Positions 25,130 through 33,170 are shown, numbered from the stretch's first letter. The stretch: 64,000 nt of DNA from a bacterium (GCA_905221325.1 CAJNCS010000008.1:62001-126000), one strand, 5' to 3'. The notes: generated by a model from the sequence alone, not told the origin. Translations and numbers: made by a program.

Positions 25130-25173
25130 ATCAGTCTCAAGACTGATGAAATTTTCTCCTGATTTGCTATAAT
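25130..25173 (+). promoter_or_regulatory. Palindromic operator with extended -10 promoter on the plus strand
   Basis: ATCAGTCT CA AGACTGAT (25130-25147) is a perfect 18-bp palindrome. It overlaps the -35 position of a plus-strand promoter whose extended -10 is TGCTATAAT (hexamer 25168-25173). This drives the opposite-strand small gene at 25235, and the palindrome could be its operator. The leftward operon also passes here. Confidence 0.55.
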
Positions 25174-25234
25174 AACTTTGGCTATGACCTCTCACCGTTT
25201 TAGTCAAAATCTAGACAGAAAGTAGGAAAACTAT

Positions 25235-25456
25235 ATGGCTAAATTAACTAAAGAAGACGCTTTTGAAGTTTCTCAAGACATTATCAACGATGCTATTCCA
25301 GTTATCGAAGATATGTTAGATGAAGTATTTAAAAAGTATCCAATCGACATGGAGACTAGAAAGGCTATTCTCCATAGTGTTCTTGTTGCCCATAAACTTA
25401 GTACAGAAACTACGGTCTCTTTACTCGTTCAGCTAGTAAACTCTCAAGATAACTAG
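25235..25456 (+). CDS. Small acidic helical protein on the opposite strand, 73 aa
   Basis: Reads MAKLTKEDAFEVSQDIINDA, IEDMLDEVFKKYPIDMETRK and VLVAHKLSTETTVSLLVQ. It is a typical helical protein and looks genuinely coded, yet it is transcribed against the early operon from its own extended -10 promoter. Its 3' end overlaps the end of the 45-aa minus gene by 47 bases. No family recognised; it could be a lysogeny-expressed modulator. Confidence 0.65.
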   Translation: MAKLTKEDAFEVSQDIINDAIPVIEDMLDEVFKKYPIDMETRKAILHSVLVAHKLSTETTVSLLVQLVNSQDN

Positions 25457-25547
25457 TTTTTCTTAAAATTTTTTCAACTAATTCATTGTCTGCCTTTATA
25501 AAGGTGGACTCTTTTTTTCCACTATACGGATACCGTTTTGGTCTCAT
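25410..25547 (-). CDS. Small basic phage protein, 45 aa
   Basis: ATG 25547 follows AGGAGGAAGAAA. It reads MRPKRYPYSGKKESTFIKAD, then NELVEKILRKTSYLESLLAERVKRP. A longer frame upstream lacks a ribosome site. It is convergent with and overlaps the 73-aa plus-strand gene. The MRPKRYPYS start occurs in small streptococcal phage proteins. Function unknown. Confidence 0.65.
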   Translation of the reverse strand: MRPKRYPYSGKKESTFIKADNELVEKILRKTSYLESLLAERVKRP

Positions 25548-25557
25548 TTTCTTCCTC

Positions 25558-25749
25558 CTACTCAATCCCGTAATCTTCAATAACCTGAAGAATAAAACTG
25601 TTCGCTCGTGGACCTTTTGTCGTTCCACTGAGAATATTCGTCACTTCCTGTCGCTTAAAACCGTAAGCAACCGCTAGAGTTGTTTTTTTGATTCCTTTCT
25701 CTTTCAAGAAAGCATTAACCTTTTCACGACCGTTTGCAATATCTGGCAT
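25558..25749 (-). CDS. Cro-like helix-turn-helix regulator
   Basis: 63 aa. KGIKKTTLAVAYGFKRQEVT followed by NILSGTTKGPRANSFILQVI is a compact XRE helix-turn-helix; nothing else fits in the protein. Second gene from the leftward early promoter, the usual place for Cro. It probably competes with the rightward repressor for the operators at 25918-26094. Confidence 0.8.
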   Translation of the reverse strand: MPDIANGREKVNAFLKEKGIKKTTLAVAYGFKRQEVTNILSGTTKGPRANSFILQVIEDYGIE

Positions 25750-25762
25750 ATATTTCTCCTCT

Positions 25763-25891
25763 CTATTCCTTCTCTTCTTTTTTTAAAACTTTCAAAAGTA
25801 TTGACATCCCGTTAACTATTCCAGCTAGATAACCTCGTCCATAATCAGTAGCTACGAATTGCAATAATTCGATTATTTCTTCTTCCTCCAT
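25763..25891 (-). CDS. First leftward early gene, 42-aa protein
   Basis: ATG 25891 follows AAGGAGG at 7 nt. Reads MEEEEIIELLQFVATDYGRG, YLAGIVNGMSILLKVLKKEE. Acidic helix followed by an amphipathic hydrophobic helix and a basic end. It overlaps nothing and precedes the Cro-like gene by 13 bases. No family recognised. Confidence 0.65.
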   Translation of the reverse strand: MEEEEIIELLQFVATDYGRGYLAGIVNGMSILLKVLKKEEKE

Positions 25892-25917
25892 CTCCAACCT
25901 CCTTTTTTTACGCTTTA

Positions 25918-26094
25918 TGTAAGTAAGAAACAACTAAAATTTTAACTATTTTTCTGTATTACGCTTGACAACTAACACCAAATCGGCTAAAATGAAAGCA
26001 TAATAAAAACACTAATAAAACTATAAATACCGTTCGCCAAAACATTTTTATAATTTATTTTCTTAGTTGTTTTTTTAGTTGTAACTTACTTACA
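25918..26094. promoter_or_regulatory. Lysogeny operator region with divergent overlapping promoters
   Basis: A 22-bp element TGTAAGTAAGWWACAACTAAAA occurs twice in opposite orientation (25918-25939 plus, 26073-26094 minus). The half-site ACAACTAA occurs four times, two per strand (25930, 25968 plus; 26063, 26075 minus). Plus promoter: TTGACA (25965-25970), 17 bp, TAAAAT (25988-25993), towards the repressor. Minus promoter: TTGTCA (25971-25966), 17 bp, TAGTTA (25948-25943), towards Cro. Their -35 boxes overlap and one half-site covers them, so repressor binding can control both. The remaining stretch to 26189 holds two TTTTACACC repeats (26103 and 26137 region) and no gene. Confidence 0.7.
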
Positions 26095-26189
26095 AAAAAC
26101 ATTTTACACCTTTTGGGATAATTAGTCAACCTTTTTACACCAAATTTGTTAAATATTTTTTGTGATGTCTTAGAAAGGTTAATTTAACA

Positions 26190-26543
26190 ATGTTTGAGAC
26201 ATTTGAAAAAATAAAAGAATTGGCAAAAAAGCGTGGAAAATCTCTTGGACAAGTCGAAGAAGACTTAGGTTATGGCAGAAATACACTGTATAAGATAAAA
26301 AACTCTACGCCAAATGCTGAACGTATAGCAGAAATTGCTAACTACTTCAACGTATCCACTGACTATCTGCTTGGACGAACTGATAATCCGTCTATTGCAA
26401 ACAATGATACAATCGCAGGCTACACGTCTGACGACCTGCGTAAAATGGCAGAGAATGCCAAAACCTTCGATGGTAAGCCACTTACAGAAGAGGATATTGA
26501 AGCTATCCAAAACATCATAGAAATATACTTGAGAGGTAGATAG
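26190..26543 (+). CDS. CI-like phage repressor (XRE family)
   Basis: 117 aa. N-terminal helix-turn-helix (KELAKKRGKSLGQVEEDLGY, GRNTLYKIKNSTPNAERIAE, then YFNVSTDYLLGRTD) and a short C-terminal helical tail instead of a peptidase domain. The gene next door encodes the ImmA-type protease, so induction probably works by ImmA cleavage of this repressor as in ICEBs1. Rightward promoter and operators lie upstream. Ribosome site AAAGG. Confidence 0.88.
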   Translation: MFETFEKIKELAKKRGKSLGQVEEDLGYGRNTLYKIKNSTPNAERIAEIANYFNVSTDYLLGRTDNPSIANNDTIAGYTSDDLRKMAENAKTFDGKPLTEEDIEAIQNIIEIYLRGR

Positions 26544-26546
26544 CCT

Positions 26547-26927
26547 ATGCAGATTGACGACTTTGTAAAATCTTGTGGAGTAACTCTTTACTACTTTGAT
26601 AAAGATTTATGGCAACGTCCTGGCATTTATATAGAGGATATCAAAACTATCTTCGTAAATAACAAACTATCTGATGAAGCGATAAAACGTGTTGTTTATC
26701 ATGAACTAGGTCATCTTTCTCATACTCCCGCCCTCTATAAAAACAATCATACAAAATGTGAAAACGAAGCAAATCGCACTATGATTCATCAATTGATTGA
26801 GGAAGAATTGAAAAACTCAGATGATCAACAATCTTTTAACTATTTACACTTCATGAAAAAGCACAAATTAAAAACCATCACTGATGAAGTAATGGTCATT
26901 GACGAATATTATTCATTGATTAGTTGA
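26547..26927 (+). CDS. ImmA/IrrE-type metallopeptidase
   Basis: 126 aa. HExxH at residues 52-56 (YHELGHLSH), with a downstream acidic helix (CENEANRTM) as third zinc ligand, the pattern of ImmA/IrrE proteases. Starts 3 bases after the repressor stop. It probably destroys the repressor during stress to induce the prophage. Confidence 0.9.
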   Translation: MQIDDFVKSCGVTLYYFDKDLWQRPGIYIEDIKTIFVNNKLSDEAIKRVVYHELGHLSHTPALYKNNHTKCENEANRTMIHQLIEEELKNSDDQQSFNYLHFMKKHKLKTITDEVMVIDEYYSLIS

Positions 26928-26940
26928 TTAGGAGCAGAAA

Positions 26941-27855
26941 ATGAAAATAGGAATGAGAAAACCAAGTCTAACTAAAAGCCTAAAAGCTAGAACTACCAGC
27001 AAATGGAAAAGACAAGCCAAAAAAGCTATTATCCCTGGATATGGGAAGAAAGGCGTAGGATGGATAAAAAATCCCAAGAAAGCCATGTATAACAAGATCT
27101 ATCATAAGACAACATTTGGACTTTCTGATCTGCTGAAACCTTCTAAAAAGAGAAAGAAAAGAGTAGTCACAAAAAAACAACAATCTATTTTGTCATCTAA
27201 CGGTAAAAAGCAACACACTCCAAAAGAATATAAAGAAGTTGGACTTGTTTTTATGGTTTTAGGTTCTATATTCCTATTTTTATTTCCGCCTCTCGGCTTC
27301 TTCTTGTTCATTACAGGTTTTATAACTTACATTATTGGTCGTTTAACTGCAAAGCGAGAGAAAAAGAAGAAAATTGAAAATTACAGTCCACAGATTGATA
27401 CAATTGTTTTCCGAGATGATTTCTTGTTGATGGGGACAAATTATCATAAAGAAGAAGCTGAAGCTGCTGCTGATTTTCTTTCTAAAGGGATTCATTATTT
27501 TGGAAAAGATAATAAGAGTTTAAAATCTTATATGCTTGAAACATATAAACCTGTTTACAAATATAATAAATTAAAAACAGTTGATGTTCATCTGTTGCCA
27601 GAACCAACAAATCCTCATGATAAAAATGCTATCAAAGTTTTAGTGAATAATATCTTTGTTGGATACTTGCCTGCTATGATCGCATCACAAATTTCATCAT
27701 ACATAGCTAATCCAAATTACCGATACGATGCAATCCTTAATGGTAGGGGTGGACCATACAAAACACTAAACATCGAAACTGAGAGAGTTATTTCTCGTGA
27801 AAAAGAATTGACGTATTATCTAGATTTAACAGTATGGCGCCTAGCCAAAAAATAA
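26941..27855 (+). CDS. Membrane protein with C-terminal HIRAN-like domain
   Basis: 304 aa. Residues 1-95 are very basic (KSLKARTTSKWKRQAKKAII, IPGYGKKGVGWIKNPKKAMY). Two membrane helices follow at about 100-134 (VGLVFMVLGSIFLFLFPPLG, FFLFITGFITYIIG). The C-terminal half carries VHLLPEPTNPHDKNAIKVLV and VGYLPAMIAS (216-250), the signature of HIRAN domains, which bind DNA ends or damaged DNA. It sits between the ImmA gene and the integrase, a usual spot for lysogeny-expressed accessory genes such as superinfection exclusion. It has no helicase or nuclease partner. Role inferred only. Confidence 0.7.
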   Translation: MKIGMRKPSLTKSLKARTTSKWKRQAKKAIIPGYGKKGVGWIKNPKKAMYNKIYHKTTFGLSDLLKPSKKRKKRVVTKKQQSILSSNGKKQHTPKEYKEVGLVFMVLGSIFLFLFPPLGFFLFITGFITYIIGRLTAKREKKKKIENYSPQIDTIVFRDDFLLMGTNYHKEEAEAAADFLSKGIHYFGKDNKSLKSYMLETYKPVYKYNKLKTVDVHLLPEPTNPHDKNAIKVLVNNIFVGYLPAMIASQISSYIANPNYRYDAILNGRGGPYKTLNIETERVISREKELTYYLDLTVWRLAKK

Positions 27856-27905
27856 AAAAATCCCCACACTCAAATTTTGGTCGAGGAGAGTGTGAGGAAA
27901 TGATG

Positions 27906-27941
27906 TATAGTAAATGGCATTAAAAAGCCCTTTTTACTATA
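27906..27941 (+). other. Stem-loop upstream of integrase
   Basis: Perfect 9-bp inverted repeat TATAGTAAA / TTTACTATA with an inner GGC/GCC pair. It lies between the HIRAN gene and the integrase, without a T-run. Could be an mRNA stability hairpin or a protein site. A second weaker repeat CACACTC / GAGTGTG precedes it at 27870-27898. Confidence 0.5.
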
Positions 27942-27972
27942 CCCATTTTATCAAGAAATGAGGTAAAAATCA

Positions 27973-29055
27973 ATGGAAATCAAGTCTTATAAAAAGAAAA
28001 ACGGTGAGACGGCTTATGGTTTCATCGTTTACGTCGGAAAAGAAAACGGAAAAAGTAAGTACGCTCGAAAAAAAGGATTTGCCACAAAAGCCAAAGCAAG
28101 GGCAGCACTACTTCAACTTCAAGAAGATATAGAAAATGGAGAACAATACAGAAAAGATATTACAGTAGAAGAAATTGCCAAAAGATGGCTTGAAGATTAT
28201 TCTGAGACAGTCCAAGAGAGCACTTATATCAAGACCTCTAGGAATTTCAAGAATCACATTTATCCAGCTTTAGGCAAACGAAAGATAGCAACAATCACAC
28301 CTCTTCAAATGCAGGAACAAGCCAATGAATGGTCTAGAAAATTAGTCTACGGTCGTAAGTTAAAAGGTTTGATGAATAATGTTTTTAAATACGCAATCAG
28401 ACATGGTTACATCGATACAAATCCGGTTGATAGCGTAATCACCTCCACAAGAAAGAAATCAGATATCAAGAGCGACTTTTACAACAAAGATGAACTTCAA
28501 AAATTCTTGAAACTTGTCTCAAAAACAAAAGATCTAGAGAAGATAACTCTATTCCGTCTTCTGGCCTTCACAGGAGCACGAAAAGGGGAGATTTTAGCTC
28601 TCGAATGGAATGACTGGACGGATAATACTCTGGACATAAATAAGGCTATTACAAGGGGGTTTGGGGGCGAAGAAATAGGTAATACCAAAACCGTCAGCAG
28701 CAATAGACTGATTAGCCTGGATAAAAAGACAAAAAATATTTTGAAAAAATGGAGAAAACAAAATCCAAATACCAAATACATTTTTGAAAATGAATTTAAG
28801 AAACCAATTCCAAGCACTCTTCCCAGAAAATGGCTTATCAAAATTGTTGAAGGAAGCGACCTGCGTCCAATCAAAATCCATGGATTCAGACACACGCATG
28901 CTAGCCTATGTTTCGATGCTGGTATGACCTTGAAACAAGTTCAACATCGTCTCGGACACTCTGACTTAAAAACGACCATGAACGTTTATACTCACATAAC
29001 TAAGCAAGCAAAGGATGATATAGGAGAACGCTTTGCGAAGTACATAGATTTCTAG
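27973..29055 (+). CDS. int: Phage integrase (tyrosine recombinase)
   Basis: 360 aa. N-terminal AP2-like arm-binding domain (MEIKSYKKKNGETAYGFIVY, RKKGFATKAKARAALLQL), core-binding domain 62-150, catalytic domain with R203 (TGARKGEI), H303-x-x-R306 (HGFRHTHASL), H329 (LGHSDLKTT) and Tyr339 (NVYTH). Full length and intact. Rightward and last in the lysogeny module, close to ssrA. Ribosome site GAGG. Confidence 0.96.
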   Translation: MEIKSYKKKNGETAYGFIVYVGKENGKSKYARKKGFATKAKARAALLQLQEDIENGEQYRKDITVEEIAKRWLEDYSETVQESTYIKTSRNFKNHIYPALGKRKIATITPLQMQEQANEWSRKLVYGRKLKGLMNNVFKYAIRHGYIDTNPVDSVITSTRKKSDIKSDFYNKDELQKFLKLVSKTKDLEKITLFRLLAFTGARKGEILALEWNDWTDNTLDINKAITRGFGGEEIGNTKTVSSNRLISLDKKTKNILKKWRKQNPNTKYIFENEFKKPIPSTLPRKWLIKIVEGSDLRPIKIHGFRHTHASLCFDAGMTLKQVQHRLGHSDLKTTMNVYTHITKQAKDDIGERFAKYIDF

Positions 29056-29100
29056 GATACGATAAAAATGTTGTATCCTTTGTTGTATCCTTTTTCCGCA

Positions 29101-29191
29101 AAAGAATACCAAGGAATACCAAAGATAAAAATAAAAAACGTCGATTTAACAACGTTTTACCAAGGAATGCGAAAGAATGCAAAGGAATAAT
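29101..29191. repeat. Direct repeats AAAGAATRC, probable integrase arm sites near the attachment core
   Basis: Ten-base units recur head to tail: AAAGAATACC (29101), AAGGAATACC (29111), then AAGGAATGCG (29162), AAAGAATGCA (29172) and AAGGAATAAT (29182). Left of them is an inverted pair of the related GGATAC (29056-29090). The spacing by integral DNA turns beside the integrase gene suggests arm-type binding sites; the exact core is not visible. Confidence 0.55.
29124..29158 (-). terminator. Intrinsic terminator of ssrA (also stops integrase transcription)
   Basis: Minus strand AAAACGTTG / CGACGTTTT stem of 9 bp with a 6-nt loop TTAAAT, then a T-rich tail (TTATTTTTAT). Lies downstream of ssrA. 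Confidence 0.7.
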
Positions 29192-29535
29192 GGAGCCGGT
29201 GGGAGTCGAACCCACGTCCAAACACCTGCCAACATATTTGTCTACAACCATAGGTTATGTATTGTTTTAACAGTCCCTCGACACATAACTCAAGCCTAGA
29301 AACTGCGAGTCTATTAATCTCTTATCAAACCACTAGACAAGGCTTAATCGTATCTCGCTAATCATAAGACCTGTCATTGAACACGAGCAATCCAAATCGG
29401 GTCACGCCTGCTGGTTTTTAGGCAGCTAGAGCGTAAGAAGTGTTATTTTTTGCAGTTATATTTAACTGAGCGTTTACGTCGCCACACGGGTTGCAAAATA
29501 TGCCTCATAATGCCTGTCGAATCCGTAACGACCCC
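29191..29535 (-). ncRNA. ssrA: Transfer-messenger RNA (tmRNA)
   Basis: 345 nt. The 5' end reads GGGGTCGTTACGGATTCGAC and the 3' end carries GTTCGACTCCCACCGGCTCCA, forming the tRNA-Ala-like part with encoded CCA. The mRNA part encodes the tag A-K-N-N-T-S-Y-A-L-A-A and a stop at 29453-29418, identical to the streptococcal tag. It rescues stalled ribosomes together with SmpB. The prophage lies right after its 3' end, which remains intact. Confidence 0.96.
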
Positions 29536-29549
29536 AGGATGTTAGAACT

Positions 29550-29578
29550 ATTATAACCTATCTTCATAAAAAATGCAA
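29550..29578 (-). promoter_or_regulatory. ssrA promoter
   Basis: TTGCAT (29578-29573), 17-bp spacer, TATAAT (29555-29550) on the minus strand, about 14 bp before the tmRNA 5' end. Confidence 0.75.
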
Positions 29579-29593
29579 AATCAAGCCAATTCT

Positions 29594-30229
29594 TTAGAAA
29601 AGATACGTTTTTAAAATATCTGATAAAGCTTGATAACCAGCTACACTCAGATGGAGACCATCCGTTGTATAGGCTGATTGAAGTTGTCCTTCTGAATCTG
29701 TCAAACTATCATAAATTGGTAGAAAATCTACCTGCATATAGGCGGATACTAGAGCCTCATAGGCTTGATTCCATTCTCTAATCTTTTCATTGGTTCGGAT
29801 ATAAACAGTCTGCTTGTATTTCTCTCCCTCATTGACTGGCAAAATGGATAGGAGCTTTATTTGTGACAACGGATAATCTCGGGCAATTGATTGGATCACT
29901 CGCTCAAGATTATCCAAGGCTTCATTTATAGGAATATCTTTTCCGATATCATTTGTCCCAATTAGGAGAACAATTTGATCCACAGCATCACCATAAAGAT
30001 GGGCATCTAGATTCTCTAATAACAGTTTCGTCTGGTAGCCTCGGATGCCACGATTAACAATCTTCTTTGCAGTTCCAAACAACTCTTGCAATGGGTAGTA
30101 TTCTACAATCGAATCGCCGATAAAAATTACATCTGGCTCTAGAACAGAAACTTGATTCAATTCACGATACTTGGTTTGAATCTTCTCCTGCTCTTTTAGG
30201 AGCCAATTTTCTAATAACTGTACTGCCAC
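29594..30229 (-). CDS. SGNH/GDSL lipase-esterase (PAF-acetylhydrolase-like)
   Basis: 211 aa. Block I GDSIV with catalytic Ser40, block II Gly region (NRGIRGYQTKLL), block III GTND (91-94) and block V DGLHLSVAGY with the catalytic His. This is a cytoplasmic SGNH hydrolase, since no signal peptide is seen. The start is GTG at 30229 with AGAGGGA in front; one base separates it from the HAD phosphatase, so both are probably one operon. Substrate unknown. Confidence 0.9.
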   Translation of the reverse strand: MAVQLLENWLLKEQEKIQTKYRELNQVSVLEPDVIFIGDSIVEYYPLQELFGTAKKIVNRGIRGYQTKLLLENLDAHLYGDAVDQIVLLIGTNDIGKDIPINEALDNLERVIQSIARDYPLSQIKLLSILPVNEGEKYKQTVYIRTNEKIREWNQAYEALVSAYMQVDFLPIYDSLTDSEGQLQSAYTTDGLHLSVAGYQALSDILKTYLF

Positions 30230-30230
30230 C

Positions 30231-31058
30231 TTATCCCTCTTTCTCTAACCAATTTTCTAGAACTTGATAAACACCAGCCTGGCTGTTAGCTGGTGCTAGT
30301 GCAGTCGCAACTGCCTTGGCCTCATCATCTGCATTTTCCATCGCATAGGCAATACCAGCCATCTCCAACATCTCGACATCATTTTCACTGTCACCAAAAG
30401 CCATAACTTGTTCCGATTGCAAATTCCAGCGCTTGAGTAATTCTTCCAATCCCCAAGCCTTGTGAACACCAGCCTGTAGGATATCGATACAACCATAACC
30501 ACTGGAAACAGCTCTTACATGCCCATCAAAGAGATCATTGATTTCCCGCAAAACAGAACTCGATCGTTCTTCACCAACGACCATGCTCATCTTTAGTACT
30601 CCTCCAAAGAGGTCTGAGTTTAGTTCATCCACAAAATTGGTCCTTTGGTAAAGTTTTTCAATCATCTCTGGAGTCATAAATTTTTCCAGGTCTGTAAAAA
30701 CCGTTCCTTCCTTGACAAAACTCCCATTCATACTGGTGACGACGAACTGATCTCGACACTCCCTCCCTTTAAAATGAACTAAAGCCTTGTCAACCATAGC
30801 ATTATCCCAGATCTGTGCTTGAACCAGTTTATTGTTTTCAAAAATACGCGCCCCATTGGCAACGACTAGGACAACTCTACTCGCCAAATGTTTAAGCAAT
30901 TGTCTCATACGATGAACTTCATTCCCCGTTGCAATGACAAAACGGATATCCCTTTGATCCAACTGATCTAAAATCTTTTCCAAGCGGGGCAGATCCAGCT
31001 GACCTCTCGGGTCTAGCAAGGTTCCATCCATGTCTGTTGCAATTAATTTAATCGTCAT
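30231..31058 (-). CDS. Cof-type HAD-IIB sugar phosphatase
   Basis: 275 aa from ATG 31058, chosen by the AAAGGAG site 5 nt before; longer starts run into the upstream gene. Motif I KLIATDMDGTLL (residues 3-14), motif II FVIATGNE, cap domain, motif III lysine (HKAWGLEELL) and motif IV MAFGDSENDVEMLEMA. It is a Cof/Supp-like Mg-dependent phosphatase for sugar phosphates or flavin nucleotides. Overlap with the CapA-like gene is avoided with this start. Confidence 0.9.
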   Translation of the reverse strand: MTIKLIATDMDGTLLDPRGQLDLPRLEKILDQLDQRDIRFVIATGNEVHRMRQLLKHLASRVVLVVANGARIFENNKLVQAQIWDNAMVDKALVHFKGRECRDQFVVTSMNGSFVKEGTVFTDLEKFMTPEMIEKLYQRTNFVDELNSDLFGGVLKMSMVVGEERSSSVLREINDLFDGHVRAVSSGYGCIDILQAGVHKAWGLEELLKRWNLQSEQVMAFGDSENDVEMLEMAGIAYAMENADDEAKAVATALAPANSQAGVYQVLENWLEKEG

Positions 31059-31081
31059 CATATCTCCTTTAGGGTGAGCAC

Positions 31082-32401
31082 CTACCACTTCAACCCCACA
31101 TGTTCATTCATTTCTTTATAGGCCGTGTCAATTCGTTCCTTGGTCGCCTCGTCCAACTGATCACGATGACTGCCCCCCTCAATGAAGTCCTCTAGGATAT
31201 AGGTCTGATAGAGGAAGAGCGGATAGCCTTCTGGAGAGTAAGTCCCTTTGGGTGTTCGATTGACCCAAGTAGGATGCGCTTTGGCAGTTTCAATCCTTGT
31301 CTTGCTATCTTTTTTCTTAATGGTCACATCCATGAGAACACCTCGCTCCGTCCACTTGGCATTTTCCTCGTCTTGCATGGTTTCAATGCGTTGGTTTGAG
31401 AGGAAATTTCCCATGGAATAGATAATCAATTTTTTGTCACCATCTTTTTCAACTGTTTCAGCAGGTTCAACGACGTGAGGATGCCCTCCAAAGATAATAT
31501 CAGCTCCCCAGTCAATCATCTTGTGGTACAGTGTTTTCTGTTCTTCCGTCGGTTCTAGCTGGTACTCAATTCCCATCTGAGGCATGATGACAGTAATATC
31601 CGCCTCTTGCTCAGCTCGTTCGATTTCCGCCTTCATCTTATCTTCATTCAGGTCAGAAAGATAGCGATTATAATCCTCTTGAGAGATATACTGCTCAATG
31701 CCATTAAAACCGTAAGAATAGGCTAGGAGAGCTACCTTGATACCATTGACTTCCTTGATAACTAGTGGAGCTTGGTCACGGGATTCATGTGTGTAGACTC
31801 CGATGGGTGTCATTCCAGCCTTTTCAATAGCTTGAGCCGTTGAAACCACTCCCTCAATTTGAGAATCCAAAATATGATTATGAGCCAAGTCTAGAACTTG
31901 GTAGCCTGCATCCTTGATCGCATCCATGACTTCCCCTGGTGCATTAAAGAGAGGATAGCCTGCCAAGTAGTGGTCCTTGTTCACCGTTCCTTCAAAGTCA
32001 CCAAGCACTAAATCCGCTTGTTTGAGCCAGGGTTTTACATACTCAAAATTTTCATGGAAATCATAGGTTCCATCTTCTTTAAGAGCTGTTCGGTAGATGG
32101 GGATATGGTAGAGAAGGTCACCATTTGCCATGATACGCGCCGTCGTTTCACCAGATTCATTTTCCTTGGACTGGCTAGACGTCCTAGCAGAATCAAGAGT
32201 TTGGCTACTAGGACTTGTTCCCTTGTTTCCTTGTACTGCTCGAACCAGCAAGTTCAATCCCATGGACAAGGCAACTGCAAGCAATAACACAATAATAAAC
32301 TGGGCATTCGTCCAAGATTTATAATTCCGAAAGAAATCAACGCTAGTTCTCCACACCCCATAAAGAGAATCATGAGACCGTCTATCTTGTCGCTTTTCCA
32401 T
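31082..32401 (-). CDS. CapA-family poly-gamma-glutamate-type membrane protein
   Basis: 439 aa. One N-terminal membrane helix (about 34-55) anchors an extracellular calcineurin-like phosphatase fold of the CapA type: ARIMANGDLLYH, LVLGDFEGTVN, VLDLAHNHILD, WGADIIFGGHPHVVE, YSMGNFLSN. Related proteins are needed for surface polymer export, but no polymer operon is nearby, so the exact role is open. An extended -10 (TGGTATAAT, hexamer 32447-32442) lies before it. Confidence 0.88.
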   Translation of the reverse strand: MEKRQDRRSHDSLYGVWRTSVDFFRNYKSWTNAQFIIVLLLAVALSMGLNLLVRAVQGNKGTSPSSQTLDSARTSSQSKENESGETTARIMANGDLLYHIPIYRTALKEDGTYDFHENFEYVKPWLKQADLVLGDFEGTVNKDHYLAGYPLFNAPGEVMDAIKDAGYQVLDLAHNHILDSQIEGVVSTAQAIEKAGMTPIGVYTHESRDQAPLVIKEVNGIKVALLAYSYGFNGIEQYISQEDYNRYLSDLNEDKMKAEIERAEQEADITVIMPQMGIEYQLEPTEEQKTLYHKMIDWGADIIFGGHPHVVEPAETVEKDGDKKLIIYSMGNFLSNQRIETMQDEENAKWTERGVLMDVTIKKKDSKTRIETAKAHPTWVNRTPKGTYSPEGYPLFLYQTYILEDFIEGGSHRDQLDEATKERIDTAYKEMNEHVGLKW

Positions 32402-32556
32402 CTTTATCCCCCCTTGCTTTTTGATGCAAGTCTTTTCTTTTATTATACCACAGACAAAGGGGGAATATCGTTTATCATATTATTTTTTAGAAACTTCTGC
32501 GACTTTCTTTCTCGCCTATTTTGTGTTATCATGTAGAGGTAATGAAAGGAGAGAAA

Positions 32557-33168
32557 ATGTCTGCAATAGAACGTATTACAAAAGCTGCTCATTTAATTAA
32601 TATGAACGATATTATCCGTGAGGGGAACCCAACTTTACGCGCGGTTGCTGAGGAGGTCACTTTCCCACTGTCTGACCAGGAAATCATCCTTGGAGAAAAG
32701 ATGATGCAATTCCTCAAACATTCCCAAGATCCTGTTATGGCTGAGAAAATGGGGCTCCGTGGTGGTGTTGGATTGGCTGCTCCCCAACTCGATATCTCAA
32801 AACGCATAATCGCTGTTTTAGTGCCCAATATTGTGGAAGAAGGTGAAACTCCTCAGGAAGCCTACGACCTGCAAGCTGTTATGTACAATCCAAAAATCGT
32901 CTCTCACTCTGTTCAGGACGCCGCCCTCGGTGAAGGAGAAGGGTGCCTATCTGTCGACCGTGTAGTTCCAGGCTATGTTGTTCGTCATGCCCGCGTCACT
33001 GTTGATTACTTTGACAAGGACGGAGAAAAACACCGCATCAAGCTTAAAGGATACAACTCTATCGTTGTCCAACATGAAATTGACCACATCAACGGAATCA
33101 TGTTCTACGATCGTATCAATGAGAAAGACCCATTTGCTATCAAAGATGGACTCCTCATCCTCGAATAA
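32557..33168 (+). CDS. def: Peptide deformylase
   Basis: 203 aa from ATG 32557 ([20 protein letters not shown]), preceded by AAAGGAGAG; the longer frame has no site. Motif 1 GGVGLAAPQ (69-77), motif 2 EGCLS with metal ligand C130, motif 3 QHEIDH (172-177). The length and insertions fit type II deformylases of Gram-positive bacteria. It removes the N-formyl group from new proteins. Single gene with its own terminator. Confidence 0.96.
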   Translation: MSAIERITKAAHLINMNDIIREGNPTLRAVAEEVTFPLSDQEIILGEKMMQFLKHSQDPVMAEKMGLRGGVGLAAPQLDISKRIIAVLVPNIVEEGETPQEAYDLQAVMYNPKIVSHSVQDAALGEGEGCLSVDRVVPGYVVRHARVTVDYFDKDGEKHRIKLKGYNSIVVQHEIDHINGIMFYDRINEKDPFAIKDGLLILE

Positions 33169-33170
33169 AG

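Larger units (their letters stand above)
1..29190. mobile_element. Temperate siphophage prophage (right part; left end outside window)
   Basis: A continuous set of phage modules runs from an integrase at 27973-29055 leftwards through lysogeny, replication, late regulation, packaging, head and tail genes. It is still inside a tail gene at position 1. Lysis genes and the far attachment site are not visible. The integrase end abuts the 3' end of ssrA at 29191, a common insertion target for phages, so the attachment core probably lies within about 29100-29220. This cannot be proved here because the second copy lies outside the window. No broken essential gene is seen in the visible part, so the prophage could be intact. 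Confidence 0.95.
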
